From NCBI GenBank assembly GCA_964496705.1, contig CAZCBJ010000017.1, forward strand, positions 1 through 36,028: a DNA stretch of 36,028 nt, read 5' to 3'. Both the position numbers and the translations under genes were made by a program. Under the pieces are notes generated by a model. It saw nothing but the letters and a program-made list of their open reading frames with translations, was not told the DNA's origin and did no database searches. Positions 25,525 through 35,361 of this stretch are shown here, in pieces. This DNA comes from CAZCBJ01 sp964496705. Its GTDB lineage: Bacteria > Chloroflexota > Anaerolineae > Anaerolineales > Anaerolineaceae. The stretch's first letter is position 1, and each line of letters starts with the position of its first letter.

Positions 25525-25546
25525 CCAATCGTGTTGTGCGGATTGG
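25525..25546. terminator. Candidate terminator between convergent genes
   Basis: CCAATC (25525-25530) pairs with GATTGG (25541-25546) around a 10-base loop; a second AU-rich stem ATAAAG/CTTTAT (25504-25520) overlaps the xylosidase stop codon. There is no T-run directly after either, so efficiency is doubtful. Confidence 0.3.
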
Positions 25547-25567
25547 TAAACACAAAAAGCGCAATTT

Positions 25568-26068
25568 TTACGAATCGGTTTCCCCCGCTGCTTTAAGGAT
25601 TTCCTTCTGCAGTTCAGGCGCAATCCAAAAACCGGCATCCTGCTGCAATTGTTGCAGATATGGACCGATTTTGGAAATAGAGCCTGCCGATTTGGCTTTG
25701 AGTAATAATCCAATGATCCCCACAGGTTCCAGCCCCATTGCCTTGGCTTTTTCGCGGCCGTCTCTTTCATTTACCAATATTTTCGTGATATTTTCTTGAA
25801 GTGCCAGCGCGATTGCTTCTGATTCTCCAAAGTCCAGATCGAGCAGCAATGCCCGAACCAGATTAGTATCTTCAATAGACTGGATACAAATCCACCCTTC
25901 AGTAATTGCCTGTCGGATATCCTCGTTACCGGAGACATCAGACTCGAGCTGAAGCTCGGTCACGACTGCCTGAGGAATATAAACAACCTCAAATTGTGTA
26001 TGCAAAAGGCTTAATTGCTTGATCAGCGCCAGATTCAGAATATGCGACGTGTTACTCACCGCGCGCAT
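25568..26068 (-). CDS. DUF3368 PIN-like toxin (VapC-related)
   Basis: A 166-residue protein of the DUF3368/COG2405 group, PIN-domain nucleases that pair with UPF0175 antitoxins. It shows the family start VSNTSHILNLALIKQLSLL (the Asn in SNTS is normal for this group), YIPQAVVTEL with the conserved Glu, LDFGESEAIALALQ with the central acidic pair, and KILVNERDGREKA near 113-125. Likely an RNase toxin, but the first Asn instead of Asp leaves the metal site incomplete. ATG 26068 was chosen: GGAGG lies 11 bases before and the match to relatives begins there. It overlaps the antitoxin end by 17 bases, as usual for coupled pairs. Confidence 0.82.
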   Translation of the reverse strand: MRAVSNTSHILNLALIKQLSLLHTQFEVVYIPQAVVTELQLESDVSGNEDIRQAITEGWICIQSIEDTNLVRALLLDLDFGESEAIALALQENITKILVNERDGREKAKAMGLEPVGIIGLLLKAKSAGSISKIGPYLQQLQQDAGFWIAPELQKEILKAAGETDS

Positions 26069-26306
26069 AACGCAGATCATCCTCCAGCTCAGCTTCGCCG
26101 TAATGGCGATGAATGCCCCGTTCGCCCAGCAGGAAGTTGAAAGCGCGCTTGTCGCAGCCAGCCAGTTCACGAGCTTTTCCGAACGATAAGATGCCCTGCG
26201 CATACAGGGTGAGTGCCAATTCAATCTTAATCTGCCGCTGGCGTTGAGCAGAAGGCAGGCGCATCGCGCGTGCCACAGAATCAGGAATATCGATTATGAT
26301 GCTCAT
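26052..26306 (-). CDS. UPF0175 family antitoxin
   Basis: An 84-residue UPF0175 protein: SIIIDIPDSVARAMRLP opening, IKIELALTLYAQGILSFGKARELAGCDKRAF (an HTH-like stretch, in parts LALTLYAQGILSFGKA and GCDKRAFNFLLGERG) and YGEAELEDDLRYA tail. It should bind both its promoter and the DUF3368 toxin encoded directly downstream. ATG 26306 is favoured by AAGGTGA upstream and by the family start. A 7-bp inverted repeat flanks its -10 box. Visibly AT-richer than the sugar genes on both sides, suggesting separate acquisition. Confidence 0.85.
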   Translation of the reverse strand: MSIIIDIPDSVARAMRLPSAQRQRQIKIELALTLYAQGILSFGKARELAGCDKRAFNFLLGERGIHRHYGEAELEDDLRYARGE

Positions 26307-26344
26307 TGGATCACCTTTTTCATTATATATGATTTTATGATCCA
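26307..26344 (-). promoter_or_regulatory. Candidate operator/promoter of the toxin-antitoxin pair
   Basis: TGGATCA (26307-26313) and TGATCCA (26338-26344) form a perfect 7-bp inverted repeat that brackets a minus-strand TATAAT (26327-26322). This is where UPF0175 autorepression would act. The facing M20 gene starts at 26390, so the region is also its upstream sequence. Confidence 0.5.
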
Positions 26345-26389
26345 TTATCTGGACAACGCTTCTCAGGGAAATCCCTGCCGGGAGGTCGC

Positions 26390-27667
26390 ATGAAACCATT
26401 CCCCAGCGCTCAAATCAACGCCGCGGTCGAGTCGCTGCGCGGCGAGATGCTCGCCCTGCTGCAAGCCCTCATCCGCATCCCCAGCCTGCCGGGGGACGAG
26501 CTGCCCGCCCAGGAGCTGATCCGCGCGCAGATGCAATCGCTGGGGCTGGCGTTGGACTGGTGGACGCCCACCGATCCGGCGCTGCACGCCCACCCCGCCT
26601 GGCTGCCCTCCGACATCCCCTACGACCGGCGCCCCAACCTGGTCGGCACCTGGGCCGGCAGCGGCGGCGGGCACAGCCTGATCCTCAACGGGCACGTGGA
26701 CGTGGTGCCGAGCGGGCCGCAGGCGGACTGGCAGCACGGCCCGTGGAGCGGCGACTTTTCTGACGGTAGGGTCTACGGGCGCGGCTCGGTGGACATGAAG
26801 GCCGGCTGCGTGGTCAACCTGATGGTGGTCAAGGCGCTGCAGCGCGCGGGCGTCCGGCTGAAGGGAGACCTGATCCTCGAATCGGTGGTGGATGAGGAGA
26901 ACGGCGGCAACGGCACGCTGGCCTGCGTGCTGCGCGGCTACCGCGCTGACGGGATGATCTTCACCGAGCCCAGCGGCGTGCTGGCGATGGGTATCGCCCA
27001 GCGCGGCGCGCAGTTCTTCCGCCTGACCGTGCGCGGGCAGGCGGGCGGCGTGGAGCGCCAGTATCAATTGGTCAATCCGATCGGCAAGGCGCTGGCGGTC
27101 TACCGCGCGGCGGAAGCCTTCAGCCTGTGGCGGCAGTCCTCCACCAGCCACCCGCTCTACGACCCCTACTTCAAGTGCCGCATCCCGCTCTCGATCTGCA
27201 AGATTTCCGCCGGCGAGTGGCCCTCCACCATCCCGGCTGCCTGCGTGATGGAAGGCTCAATCGAGTGCCTGCCGGGCGAGGACATCGAGGCGGTCAAGGA
27301 GAGCTTCAAGCGCTACCTGCACGCCCTCAGCCTGGACGACCCCTGGTTCGGCGAGCACCCCGTGGAGGTGGAGTGGTTCGGGCTGCGCCTGGAGCCAGCC
27401 GAGATTTCCCCCGACCACCCGCTGGTGCGCGGGCTGGCGGCGCAGGTGCAGGCGCAGTTGGGCCAGGCGCCCGTGATCGCCGGCAGCGGCGGCAGTGACC
27501 AGCGCCTGCCCGTGCTCTACGGCGGCACCCCCGCCCTGCTCTACGGCCCGGGCGGCGGCATGATCCACAGCGTGGACGAGTACGTCGAGTTCGAGGAAGT
27601 GCTGGCCTGCCTGCGCGTGCTGGCCAACTTTGCAGCGGAGTGGTGCGGGGTTGAGAGTCCATCTTGA
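26390..27667 (+). CDS. M20 family metallopeptidase-like protein (ArgE/DapE type)
   Basis: A 425-residue protein of peptidase family M20. Metal and catalytic residues are in place: NGHVDVVP (H102, D104), GRGSVDMKAG (D135), VVDEENGG (E169, E170), FTEPSG (E193) and a final GGGMIHSVDEY (His near 401). The lid domain keeps the VNPIGKAL helix, but the segment VRGQAGGVERQ lacks the His found as AHxG in most M20 enzymes, which helps the transition state across the dimer. It may thus be a slower or different hydrolase. GGGAGG lies 5 bases before the ATG. Its 3' end overlaps the nucleoside hydrolase start. Confidence 0.88.
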   Translation: MKPFPSAQINAAVESLRGEMLALLQALIRIPSLPGDELPAQELIRAQMQSLGLALDWWTPTDPALHAHPAWLPSDIPYDRRPNLVGTWAGSGGGHSLILNGHVDVVPSGPQADWQHGPWSGDFSDGRVYGRGSVDMKAGCVVNLMVVKALQRAGVRLKGDLILESVVDEENGGNGTLACVLRGYRADGMIFTEPSGVLAMGIAQRGAQFFRLTVRGQAGGVERQYQLVNPIGKALAVYRAAEAFSLWRQSSTSHPLYDPYFKCRIPLSICKISAGEWPSTIPAACVMEGSIECLPGEDIEAVKESFKRYLHALSLDDPWFGEHPVEVEWFGLRLEPAEISPDHPLVRGLAAQVQAQLGQAPVIAGSGGSDQRLPVLYGGTPALLYGPGGGMIHSVDEYVEFEEVLACLRVLANFAAEWCGVESPS

Positions 27668-28592
27668 TACGGACTTTGCCGGGGATATTGACGACCTGTG
27701 CGCGCTGGCGCTGCTGCTGCGTTGGCCGGAGCCGCTGGAGCTGAGCGGGGTGACCACGCTGGCCGAGCTGGGCGGGCGCAGAGCAGGCTATGCGCAGTAT
27801 GTTTTGAGCCTCGCCGGGCGCCCAGCCGTCCCCATCGCCGCCGGCGCTGAGTGTTCCGGCGGCTACTATCCTTACGAGCTTGGCCTGCCGCCCCATGCGC
27901 GCTACTGGCCCGCGCCCGCAGCGCCCCTGCCCGGCCCGCCGCAGGCTGCGCTTGACCTGCTCAAAGCTTCCATAGAACAAGGCGCTGTGATCATTGCCAT
28001 CGGTCCGTTGACCAACCTGGCCCTGCTCGAGGCACAGCATCCCGGCATCCTGCGCGAGGCTCGCCTGTTCCTCATGGGCGGCTACCTCTACCCCACCCGC
28101 TCCGGCTACCCGGCCTGGGGCAACGCTGACGACTTCAACCTGCAGATCGACCCCCACTCGGCCTGCCGCGTGCTGCAGAACGCCGCCTGCCCCACGCTCA
28201 TCCCGCTCTCGGTGACGGTGGAAACCGCCCTGCGCCGCGCGCACCTGCCCGCCCTGCGCCGCGCCGGCGCGCTGGGGCAGTTGATCGCCCGCCAGGCCGA
28301 AGCCTTTGCTGAGGATGAGCGGCTCGGCGTGCGCCTCACCCCCGCCTGCCCCGCGCTGCCCCCCGACTTGATCAACTTCCAGCACGACCCGCTGGCCTGC
28401 GCGGTGGCGCTGGGCTGGCGCGAGGGTGTAGAGATCGAGGAGCTGCGCGCGCGGGTGGAAATCGAGGACGGCGTGCTGGTTGCCCGCCCCGACCCCGCCG
28501 GCCGCCCGCTGCGCGTGGTCACCCGCGTGGACGGCCCGCGCTTCGATCAGATGTGGTTGGATGTGGTATCTTCCTCCCCTTCGCCCTCCTGA
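27651..28592 (+). CDS. Inosine/uridine-preferring nucleoside hydrolase
   Basis: A 313-residue N-ribohydrolase that splits nucleosides to ribose and base. The N-terminal calcium and ribose motif DTDFAGDIDDLCAL (D6, D8, D12, D14, D15) replaces the usual DTDPGIDDA with a slightly longer loop. GPLTNLALLEAQHP, LFLMGGYLYP and GNADDFNLQIDPHSA (about 155-169) are typical, as is the late NFQHDPLACAVAL with the conserved His-Asp. Start TTG 27651 is chosen with GGAG ten bases before it; TTG 27630 is also possible. It overlaps the M20 gene by 17 bases, so both are co-translated and may serve salvage. Confidence 0.88.
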   Translation: MRVHLDTDFAGDIDDLCALALLLRWPEPLELSGVTTLAELGGRRAGYAQYVLSLAGRPAVPIAAGAECSGGYYPYELGLPPHARYWPAPAAPLPGPPQAALDLLKASIEQGAVIIAIGPLTNLALLEAQHPGILREARLFLMGGYLYPTRSGYPAWGNADDFNLQIDPHSACRVLQNAACPTLIPLSVTVETALRRAHLPALRRAGALGQLIARQAEAFAEDERLGVRLTPACPALPPDLINFQHDPLACAVALGWREGVEIEELRARVEIEDGVLVARPDPAGRPLRVVTRVDGPRFDQMWLDVVSSSPSPS

Positions 28593-28742
28593 CGCCCGCC
28601 CGGTGATTTCCCACCGATTGGGGTACAATCGCCGTCAGGACCTTGCAATTTGGCTAGAATTCGGGAAACTTTTTGCCATCTGTCAGCGTCATGGACTCCA
28701 AACCCTCGCGCCGCGCTGGTGGGCGGCGCATGGAGCAAAGCT
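28593..28742 (+). promoter_or_regulatory. Upstream region of the ABC/MoxR operon
   Basis: A 150-base leader after the nucleoside hydrolase. TACAAT at 28624-28629 could be a -10 box, without a clear -35 partner. GGAG at 28732-28735, seven bases before TTG 28743, fits as ribosome-binding site of the next gene. Confidence 0.35.
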
Positions 28743-31163
28743 TTGAAACGATCCTACCGCCTCATCCCTCTGCTGTTGTTGATCCTGATTCCCCTGCTGG
28801 GCGTTTTCCCCGCCCGGGCGCAGTCCGCCGCGGTGACCATGAGCGCCCGCGCCGCCTTTGGCGGCAACTTCAAATACGGCGAGTGGCTGCCGCTGTGGGC
28901 CGAGATCGAAAACCCCGGCCCCGACTTGGAGGCCGAGCTGCAGGTCAACGTGGCCAGCGGCATGTACTCCATCTTCTACAACCGCGCCGTCTCGCTGCCC
29001 TCCGGGGCGCGCAAGCGGGTGCCGGTGTACGTGCTGCCCAACAATTTCAGCCGCGTGCTGGAGGTGCGCCTGGTCAGCGGCAACCAGCTGTTGGCCACCA
29101 CGCGCATCAACCTGCTGCCGCAGTCCAACTTCACCTACCTGGCCGGCATCCTCTCCAGCCAGCGCGGGGCAATCGCGCTGCTCAACGGCATCCAGTTGAA
29201 CACGCCCCAGCGCCCCAAGGTGATCGTCGACATCTCCCTCGACGACCTGCCCGAGCGCGCCGAGGGGCTGGCCTCCTTTGACCTGCTGGTGCTCAACGAC
29301 GTGGACACCTCGCGCCTGAGCGCCGAACAGGCTGCTGCGCTGCAGGGCTGGGTGCAGAGAGGCGGACGGTTGGTGATCGGCGGTGGGGCCGGCGCGGCGC
29401 GCACGCTGGCCGGGCTGCCCGCTGCGCTGCGCCCGGTGAGCGCGCCCGGCAGCCTGGAGGTCGGCGCGGCTGCCCTGGCGGGGCTGGGGCGCTTCGCCTC
29501 GACAGACGCGCCGCAATCGCCGGGCAGCTTCGTCCTGGCGCTGGGAACGCCCGCGGATGACGCGCGCCTGCTGGCCGGCGATTCCACCCGCCCGCTGCTG
29601 GTCGAGCGCCGCGCCCACAACGGCGCGGTGGACTGGTGCGCGTTGGACCTGGCCGCCGCGCCCTTCGAGGGCTGGTCGGGGACTCTGGCTTTCTGGCAGG
29701 CACTGGCTGCGCCGGGCAGCGCATTCCCCCTCGACCTGCCGCAGGATATGTCGGTGCGCCAGATGCGCTCCGGTTCCATGTACGGCGCGCTGACCAACAT
29801 CCCCTCGCTCGACCTGCCCTCGGTGCGCTCGCTGAGCATTCTTCTGGTTGCCTATGTGCTGCTGGTCGGACCGGTCAATTATCTCACCCTGCGCCGGCTC
29901 AAGCGGCTGCACCTGGCCTGGATCAGCATCCCGGCGCTGACCGTGCTGTTCGCCGCGGCGGCTTTCGGCATCGGCTTCTCATTGCGCGGCAACGACCTGG
30001 TGTTGAACAAAATCGCCATCATCGAGGTGCTGCCCGACGGTCCGGCGCGCGTCAACAGCTACATCGGGCTGTTCTCGCCGCGCCGCCAGGCTTACAGCAT
30101 TGAGGTCAAAGACGACGGCCTGGTCAGCCCCGGCGAGCAATATTATTACGATATGGGCGCCCCGCCCCAGCGCGAGATGACCATCCAGCAGGGCAACCCA
30201 ACCCTGGTGAGCGGACTGGCGGTCAACCAGTGGTCGATGCAGAGCCTGATGAGCGAGGACACCTGGGCGGATTTTGGCGCGCTGACCGGCGACCTGCGCC
30301 TGGAAGGCGACACGCTGCGCGGTACAGTGCGCAACGACACGCCCTACCCGCTGCGCGATGCGGTGCTGGCGGTCAACCGGCGCTTCCAGCGCCTGGGCGA
30401 CCTGGCCCCCGGGCAGGAGGTCGCGGTGGAGCTGGGCCTGGCCAACCTCAACAAGGATTGGAACATGTCGCCCAGCCTGAGCTACGGCTTGTACCCCGAA
30501 ATGTTTATGAGCAGCAGACAGCCGCCGCGCCACATCATGCTCAAGGTCAACATCCTCGACACCCTGCTGGAGAGCGGTCCCGTCTCATTGATGAGCGCAG
30601 CCAGCTTCGGCGCGGGAGCCGGGCGGATGCGCAGCGCGCTGCTCTTCGGCTGGATCGAACAGACCATCCCCGATGTGAGCGTGCGCGGTCAGCGCATCAC
30701 CCAGGTGGGCACCGGCCTGGCCTATGCCCAGCTCGACATTCGCCTGCCCGGCGAGGGCCGGGTGGCGGTGCCGCCGGGGCTGGCGCCGGGGCGGCTGCTG
30801 GAATCCTCCAGCGGCATGGGCTGGTGCACCTCCGCCGCGGTCGCCTCAGCCTTCATGGACAATACCCAGGTGGTGTTCGAGTACGACCTGCCCCTGGAGG
30901 CGAGCACAATGCGCCTGGAGACGCTCACCCTCAACATCCAGCGCGACAACAGCGTGTCGAATATCAAATCGCTGGAAGTATACGACTGGCAGCGCGAGCA
31001 GTGGAGCAGCGTGGACCACCGGCAGGCCAGCCAGATCATCATTCAAGATGCCGCCAACTTGGTCAGCCCGCTGGGCAAGGTGCGCGTGCGCCTGGCCAAC
31101 GAGCTGGGCAATCCCTCCTGCTTCATCGTCGACCTGGGCTGGAGCGGTCAGCGCGCGCAATAG
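28743..31163 (+). CDS. Large exported membrane protein of the ABC/MoxR operon
   Basis: An 806-residue protein. A signal peptide (KRSYRLIPLLLLILIPLLG, cleavage near ARAQS) is followed by about 330 residues outside the membrane, including a flavodoxin/glutamine-amidotransferase-like part (LNDVDTSRLSAEQAAALQGW, VQRGGRLVIGGG). Two membrane helices lie near residues 360-420 (SILLVAYVLLVGPVNYL and IPALTVLFAAAAFGIGF), then a beta-rich exported second half. TTG 28743 is the start that fits both the GGAG and the signal peptide. Similar two-half proteins accompany ABC-2 transporters and MoxR genes in Chloroflexota; a role in envelope assembly or stress is inferred. Ends 8 bases before the ABC ATPase. 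Confidence 0.8.
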   Translation: MKRSYRLIPLLLLILIPLLGVFPARAQSAAVTMSARAAFGGNFKYGEWLPLWAEIENPGPDLEAELQVNVASGMYSIFYNRAVSLPSGARKRVPVYVLPNNFSRVLEVRLVSGNQLLATTRINLLPQSNFTYLAGILSSQRGAIALLNGIQLNTPQRPKVIVDISLDDLPERAEGLASFDLLVLNDVDTSRLSAEQAAALQGWVQRGGRLVIGGGAGAARTLAGLPAALRPVSAPGSLEVGAAALAGLGRFASTDAPQSPGSFVLALGTPADDARLLAGDSTRPLLVERRAHNGAVDWCALDLAAAPFEGWSGTLAFWQALAAPGSAFPLDLPQDMSVRQMRSGSMYGALTNIPSLDLPSVRSLSILLVAYVLLVGPVNYLTLRRLKRLHLAWISIPALTVLFAAAAFGIGFSLRGNDLVLNKIAIIEVLPDGPARVNSYIGLFSPRRQAYSIEVKDDGLVSPGEQYYYDMGAPPQREMTIQQGNPTLVSGLAVNQWSMQSLMSEDTWADFGALTGDLRLEGDTLRGTVRNDTPYPLRDAVLAVNRRFQRLGDLAPGQEVAVELGLANLNKDWNMSPSLSYGLYPEMFMSSRQPPRHIMLKVNILDTLLESGPVSLMSAASFGAGAGRMRSALLFGWIEQTIPDVSVRGQRITQVGTGLAYAQLDIRLPGEGRVAVPPGLAPGRLLESSSGMGWCTSAAVASAFMDNTQVVFEYDLPLEASTMRLETLTLNIQRDNSVSNIKSLEVYDWQREQWSSVDHRQASQIIIQDAANLVSPLGKVRVRLANELGNPSCFIVDLGWSGQRAQ

Positions 31164-31171
31164 AGGACAGC

Positions 31172-32115
<944 letters not shown>

Positions 32116-32119
<4 letters not shown>

Positions 32120-33684
32120 AACTGACATTCCTACTGCGCGTCAACCCCATCGTGGTCAAGGAGCTGCGCGCGCGCATGCGCGGTCCACGCGCCTTCGTCA
32201 CCCTCACCGCCGCGCTGGTGATCATGGCCGGGGTGATGTACGGAACCATGCGCCTGATGATCGCCATGTCCGAATATTCCTACGACATGGTCAGCCCGCG
32301 CATCGGTCAAAGCCTGTTCTCGGTGCTGGCCTTTCTGGAGCTGCTGGTGGTGTGCGCGGTGACCCCGGCGGTGACTTCCGGGGCGATCAGCGGCGAGCGC
32401 GAGAGGCGCACCTATGACCTGCTGCAAGCCACCCCGCTGACCCCTTCCAGCATCCTGCGCGGCAAGCTGTTTTCGGCGCTGGGCTATGTGCTGCTGCTGA
32501 TCTTTGCCGCGGTGCCGCTGGCCAGCCTGGTGTTCATCTTCGGCGGCGTGGTGCTGCGCGACATGTTCAAAATCTTCGCCCTGCTGATCGTCCTGGCGCT
32601 GGCCTTCGGCATGCTGGGGCTGTTCAACTCAGCGCTCTTCGGGCGCACCGGGCGCGCCACCGTGGCCAGTTTCCTGGTGGTGATCCTGCTGCTCTTCGTG
32701 CCGCTGCTGGCCACCTTCATCGCCGGCGTGCTCAGCCAGGGGCAGAACATGCTCGCCTGGCGCTGGATGCTGGTGCCCAGCCCCATCTCGCTGCTGCTTT
32801 CGGTGCTGCAGCCGGCCGGCAGCATGGGCGGTCCGCTGGACGTTCTGTCTTCATTTGCCGGCGGTTGGTTCGTCCAGTCGGCCATCGCCCCGGTCAGCCA
32901 GGACGGTGTGCCGCGCCCGCTGTATCATTACGGCGTCCCGCTCTACCTGGGCCTGACGCTGGTCTGGTACATCCTGGCCACCCGGCTGCTGCAGCCCGCC
33001 CGGCGCTGGCGCTTCAAACGGCGCGAAGTCATCATCACCGCCGCCGCGCTGCTGGGCTTTGCCGCGCTGGTGGCGGGAACCTACCTGCTCACCGCCGGCC
33101 GTTACGAGCGCGTCAAGGCGCCGCAGTTCGATCCACTCACCCAGCCGATCATCGCCCCGGCTGTCCCCGTCCCGTTCGGCGGCAACGTGGTGGTGCAGGT
33201 GGTGGAGGTGACTGTGGAATCCATCTCCGAGGTCAGCCCGACGCCCTTCCTCACCCCCGGTGCGCTGGTCCTCAACGAGGAGGAGCAGGCCGATATCTAC
33301 GCCGCCGTGACCCGCCACCTGGTCTCCCGCGCGCGGGTCAGCCGCGACATCGCCAACCTCTTCTTCATCACCACGCAGCCCGATCCTGGCGGCGGTCAGG
33401 GCTCTTCCAAAATCTCCGACGCGGTCATCAATGCGATGGGCTCGCGCCTCAGCGACCTTTCCCTGCAACTGTTCTGGGTTTCAGAAGCAGGCGGCATGGA
33501 CGCCAGTCTCAAAGGCAACGCCGTCCTCACCTTCAGCCTGATCTTTATCCAACCCAATAACGCTGCCCAGCTCACCGCCAGCCTGGACTTTGCCGATGGG
33601 GCGCGCTTCGGCGGCGATTACCTGCTGGAGATGCGCGATGGCGCCTGGCAGGTGGTGGGCAACTACGGCGAGTGGGGGCCGTAG
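32116..33684 (+). CDS. ABC-2 type permease with C-terminal exported domain
   Basis: A 522-residue membrane protein. RVNPIVVKELRARMRGPRAF is the usual cytosolic start of ABC-2 permeases with six helices in the first 240 residues; the coupling-type segment GERERRTYDLLQATPLTP is at about 93-111. A seventh helix (ITAAALLGFAALVAGTYLL, about 312-330) leads to an exported tail of about 190 residues with a mixed alpha/beta look and no recognised domain. The tail is unusual for this family and could bind the partner proteins of the operon. Start overlaps the ATPase stop; the next gene begins 3 bases after its TAG. Confidence 0.88.
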
Positions 33685-33686
33685 GC

Positions 33687-35282
33687 ATGCAGGCTGAGCT
33701 GCGCGCCCACCTGGCATCCTTCCGGCGGCGGCTGAGGCTGCGCGACGGCTGGCTGCTGGCCCAGCGCACGCTGTGGCTGGCGGCACTGGCCTGTGTGCTG
33801 GTGCTGGCTGCTGGACGGCTGCTGCCCCTCCCGCGCCTGATGTGGATCGCCGCCGCCCCGCTGGCGGGATGGCTGTTGGCGGTGGGCGGCTATTCGCTGC
33901 TGCGCCCGCGCAACCTGCTGCGCACCGCGCAGCGCGTGGACGGCGAGCTGGACTTGAAAGAGCGGCTCTCGTCCAGCCTGGCGCTGGAGCAAGATCAGCG
34001 TTTTCCGCCTGAATTGCTGCTGCGGCTGCATGCCGACGCGCTGACCTCGGCGCGCGCCGTGCAGCCCGCGCGCGCTTTCCCCCTGCGCTGGCAGCGCCGT
34101 CCGACGCTGGTCGCCGCCGGATTGCTGGCAGCCGGGATCGTGCTGCTGGCGCTGCCCAACCCGATGGACGCGCTGCTGGCGGAGCGCGCTGCGGCGGCGC
34201 AGACCGCGCGCCAGCAGGCCGAGAAGATTGAGGCGCTCAAAGAGGAGCTTCGGGCGTCCGAGAATCTCGACCCGGCCGAGCGCGAGGAGCTGCTGCGCCG
34301 CCTCGACGAGCTGGCCGAAAAGCTGCGCCAGAACCGCGGCGACCGCGAGGAGGCGCTGGCCGAGCTGTCGCAAGCCGAGGAGGCCCTGCGCCGCAAGGTT
34401 GATTTCAACGCCGCTGCCCAGCAGGCCGCGCTGGAGGCGCTGGCCGCGCAATTGCAGGCGCTCAGCCAGGACGCCACCCCGCGCGAGGCGGGCGACCTCG
34501 CCGCCGCCGCGCAGGACCTGCTCAATCTGGCCGCCGGGCTGGGCGAAATGGACGCCGCCCAGCGCGAGGCGCTGGCCGAGACGCTCGCCCAGGCAGCCGC
34601 CCGCGCCGGGCAGGCGGGCGACGCGCGGTTGGCCCAGGCGCTGGCTGAGCTGGCTCAGGCGGCGCAGAGCGGCGATGCGCAGGCCGCCGGCGAGGCCGCC
34701 CAGCGCGGCGCCCAGGCGCTCAAAAATGCCGGGCAAAAGCTGGCCGCTCAGGCCGCCGTGCAGCGCGCGCTGTCCCAGTTGCAGTCCAGCCGCCAGGCGC
34801 TGTCCAAACCTGGCCAGGCAGCCGGTCAGCCCGGTCAGGGACAAAACCCGGGTCAGGGGCAGAATCCTGGTCAGGGGCAGAACCCCGGCCAGGGGCAAAA
34901 TCCGGGCGGGCAAAGCCCCGGCAGCGGCGGCGGCAGCCAGGCCGACACCCTGCCGCCCTTCCAGGGGCAGGGGCAGGCCAAACCGCCCACCGGTTCCAAA
35001 CCCGGCTCCACCGGCGAGGACCTCGGTCAGCAGGTGTACGTGCCGCAGACCGGCCCCGGCGGGCAGGAGCTGTTCATCCCCGGTCAGGACAGCGGTCAGG
35101 GCACCACCCAGGAGCGCAGCTCGCAGGACCCCCTGCCCGGCACGACCAACCCGGCCCTGGTGCCCTATCAGCAGGTGTACCGGCAGTACCTGGACGCCGC
35201 CAACCGCGCCCTGGAGCAGTCCTACATCCCGACCGGAATGAAGGATTACGTGCGCGAATATTTCAAAGGATTGGAGCCATAA
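33687..35282 (+). CDS. Membrane-anchored coiled-coil protein with GQNPGQ repeats
   Basis: A 531-residue protein. Two membrane helices lie near 28-48 and 53-72, followed by DGELDLKERLSSSLALEQ, and a third helix near 140-160; this arrangement resembles DUF4175-like proteins found next to MoxR and BatA-type genes. Residues about 170-390 are a long Ala/Glu/Gln-rich coiled coil. A low-complexity segment (about 385-410) has four GQNPGQ units from an 18-base tandem repeat at about 34835-34912. The C-terminal 60 residues (YQQVYRQYLDAANRALEQSY, YIPTGMKDYVREYF) look folded. ATG 33687 is 3 bases after the permease stop. Probably a scaffold on the outside of the membrane acting with MoxR. Confidence 0.78.
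   Translation: MQAELRAHLASFRRRLRLRDGWLLAQRTLWLAALACVLVLAAGRLLPLPRLMWIAAAPLAGWLLAVGGYSLLRPRNLLRTAQRVDGELDLKERLSSSLALEQDQRFPPELLLRLHADALTSARAVQPARAFPLRWQRRPTLVAAGLLAAGIVLLALPNPMDALLAERAAAAQTARQQAEKIEALKEELRASENLDPAEREELLRRLDELAEKLRQNRGDREEALAELSQAEEALRRKVDFNAAAQQAALEALAAQLQALSQDATPREAGDLAAAAQDLLNLAAGLGEMDAAQREALAETLAQAAARAGQAGDARLAQALAELAQAAQSGDAQAAGEAAQRGAQALKNAGQKLAAQAAVQRALSQLQSSRQALSKPGQAAGQPGQGQNPGQGQNPGQGQNPGQGQNPGGQSPGSGGGSQADTLPPFQGQGQAKPPTGSKPGSTGEDLGQQVYVPQTGPGGQELFIPGQDSGQGTTQERSSQDPLPGTTNPALVPYQQVYRQYLDAANRALEQSYIPTGMKDYVREYFKGLEP
34835..34912 (+). repeat. 18-base in-frame tandem repeat (GQNPGQ)
   Basis: Four copies of a unit like GGTCAGGGGCAGAACCCC, with synonymous differences, coding for GQNPGQ. 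Being in frame, it changes only linker length when copies are gained or lost. Confidence 0.75.
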
Positions 35283-35283
35283 A

Positions 35284-35347
35284 GCCCTCACCCCACCCCC
35301 TTCCCCCTCCCCTCTCCCGCTTGCGGGAGAGGGGAAGGGGTGAGGGC
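35284..35347 (+). repeat. REP-like palindrome, copy D (upstream of moxR-like gene)
   Basis: GCCCTCACCCC ... CCCCTCTCCCGC-TTGC-GGGAGAGGGG ... AAGGGGTGAGGGC, an almost perfect hairpin. It ends 14 bases before the ATG at 35362, with the ribosome-binding GGAG between. It lies inside the operon. Confidence 0.85.
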
Positions 35348-35361
35348 CCATAGGAGACCGT

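Noticed and set aside
25568..26068. Loss of the catalytic Asp in the PIN-like toxin as a sign of an inactive gene
   Set aside because: SNTS in place of SDTS is common across the DUF3368 group, so it is not evidence for decay here.
28689..29912. A 407-codon minus-strand open frame opposite the exported protein of the ABC operon
   Set aside because: Antisense shadow: no start context or recognisable domain, and the plus-strand frame has signal peptide, membrane helices and operon spacing.
30230..31171. N-terminal extension of the ABC ATPase by about 314 codons
   Set aside because: It is an out-of-frame reading of the preceding gene; the ABC family start aligns at ATG 31172 with its own ribosome-binding site.
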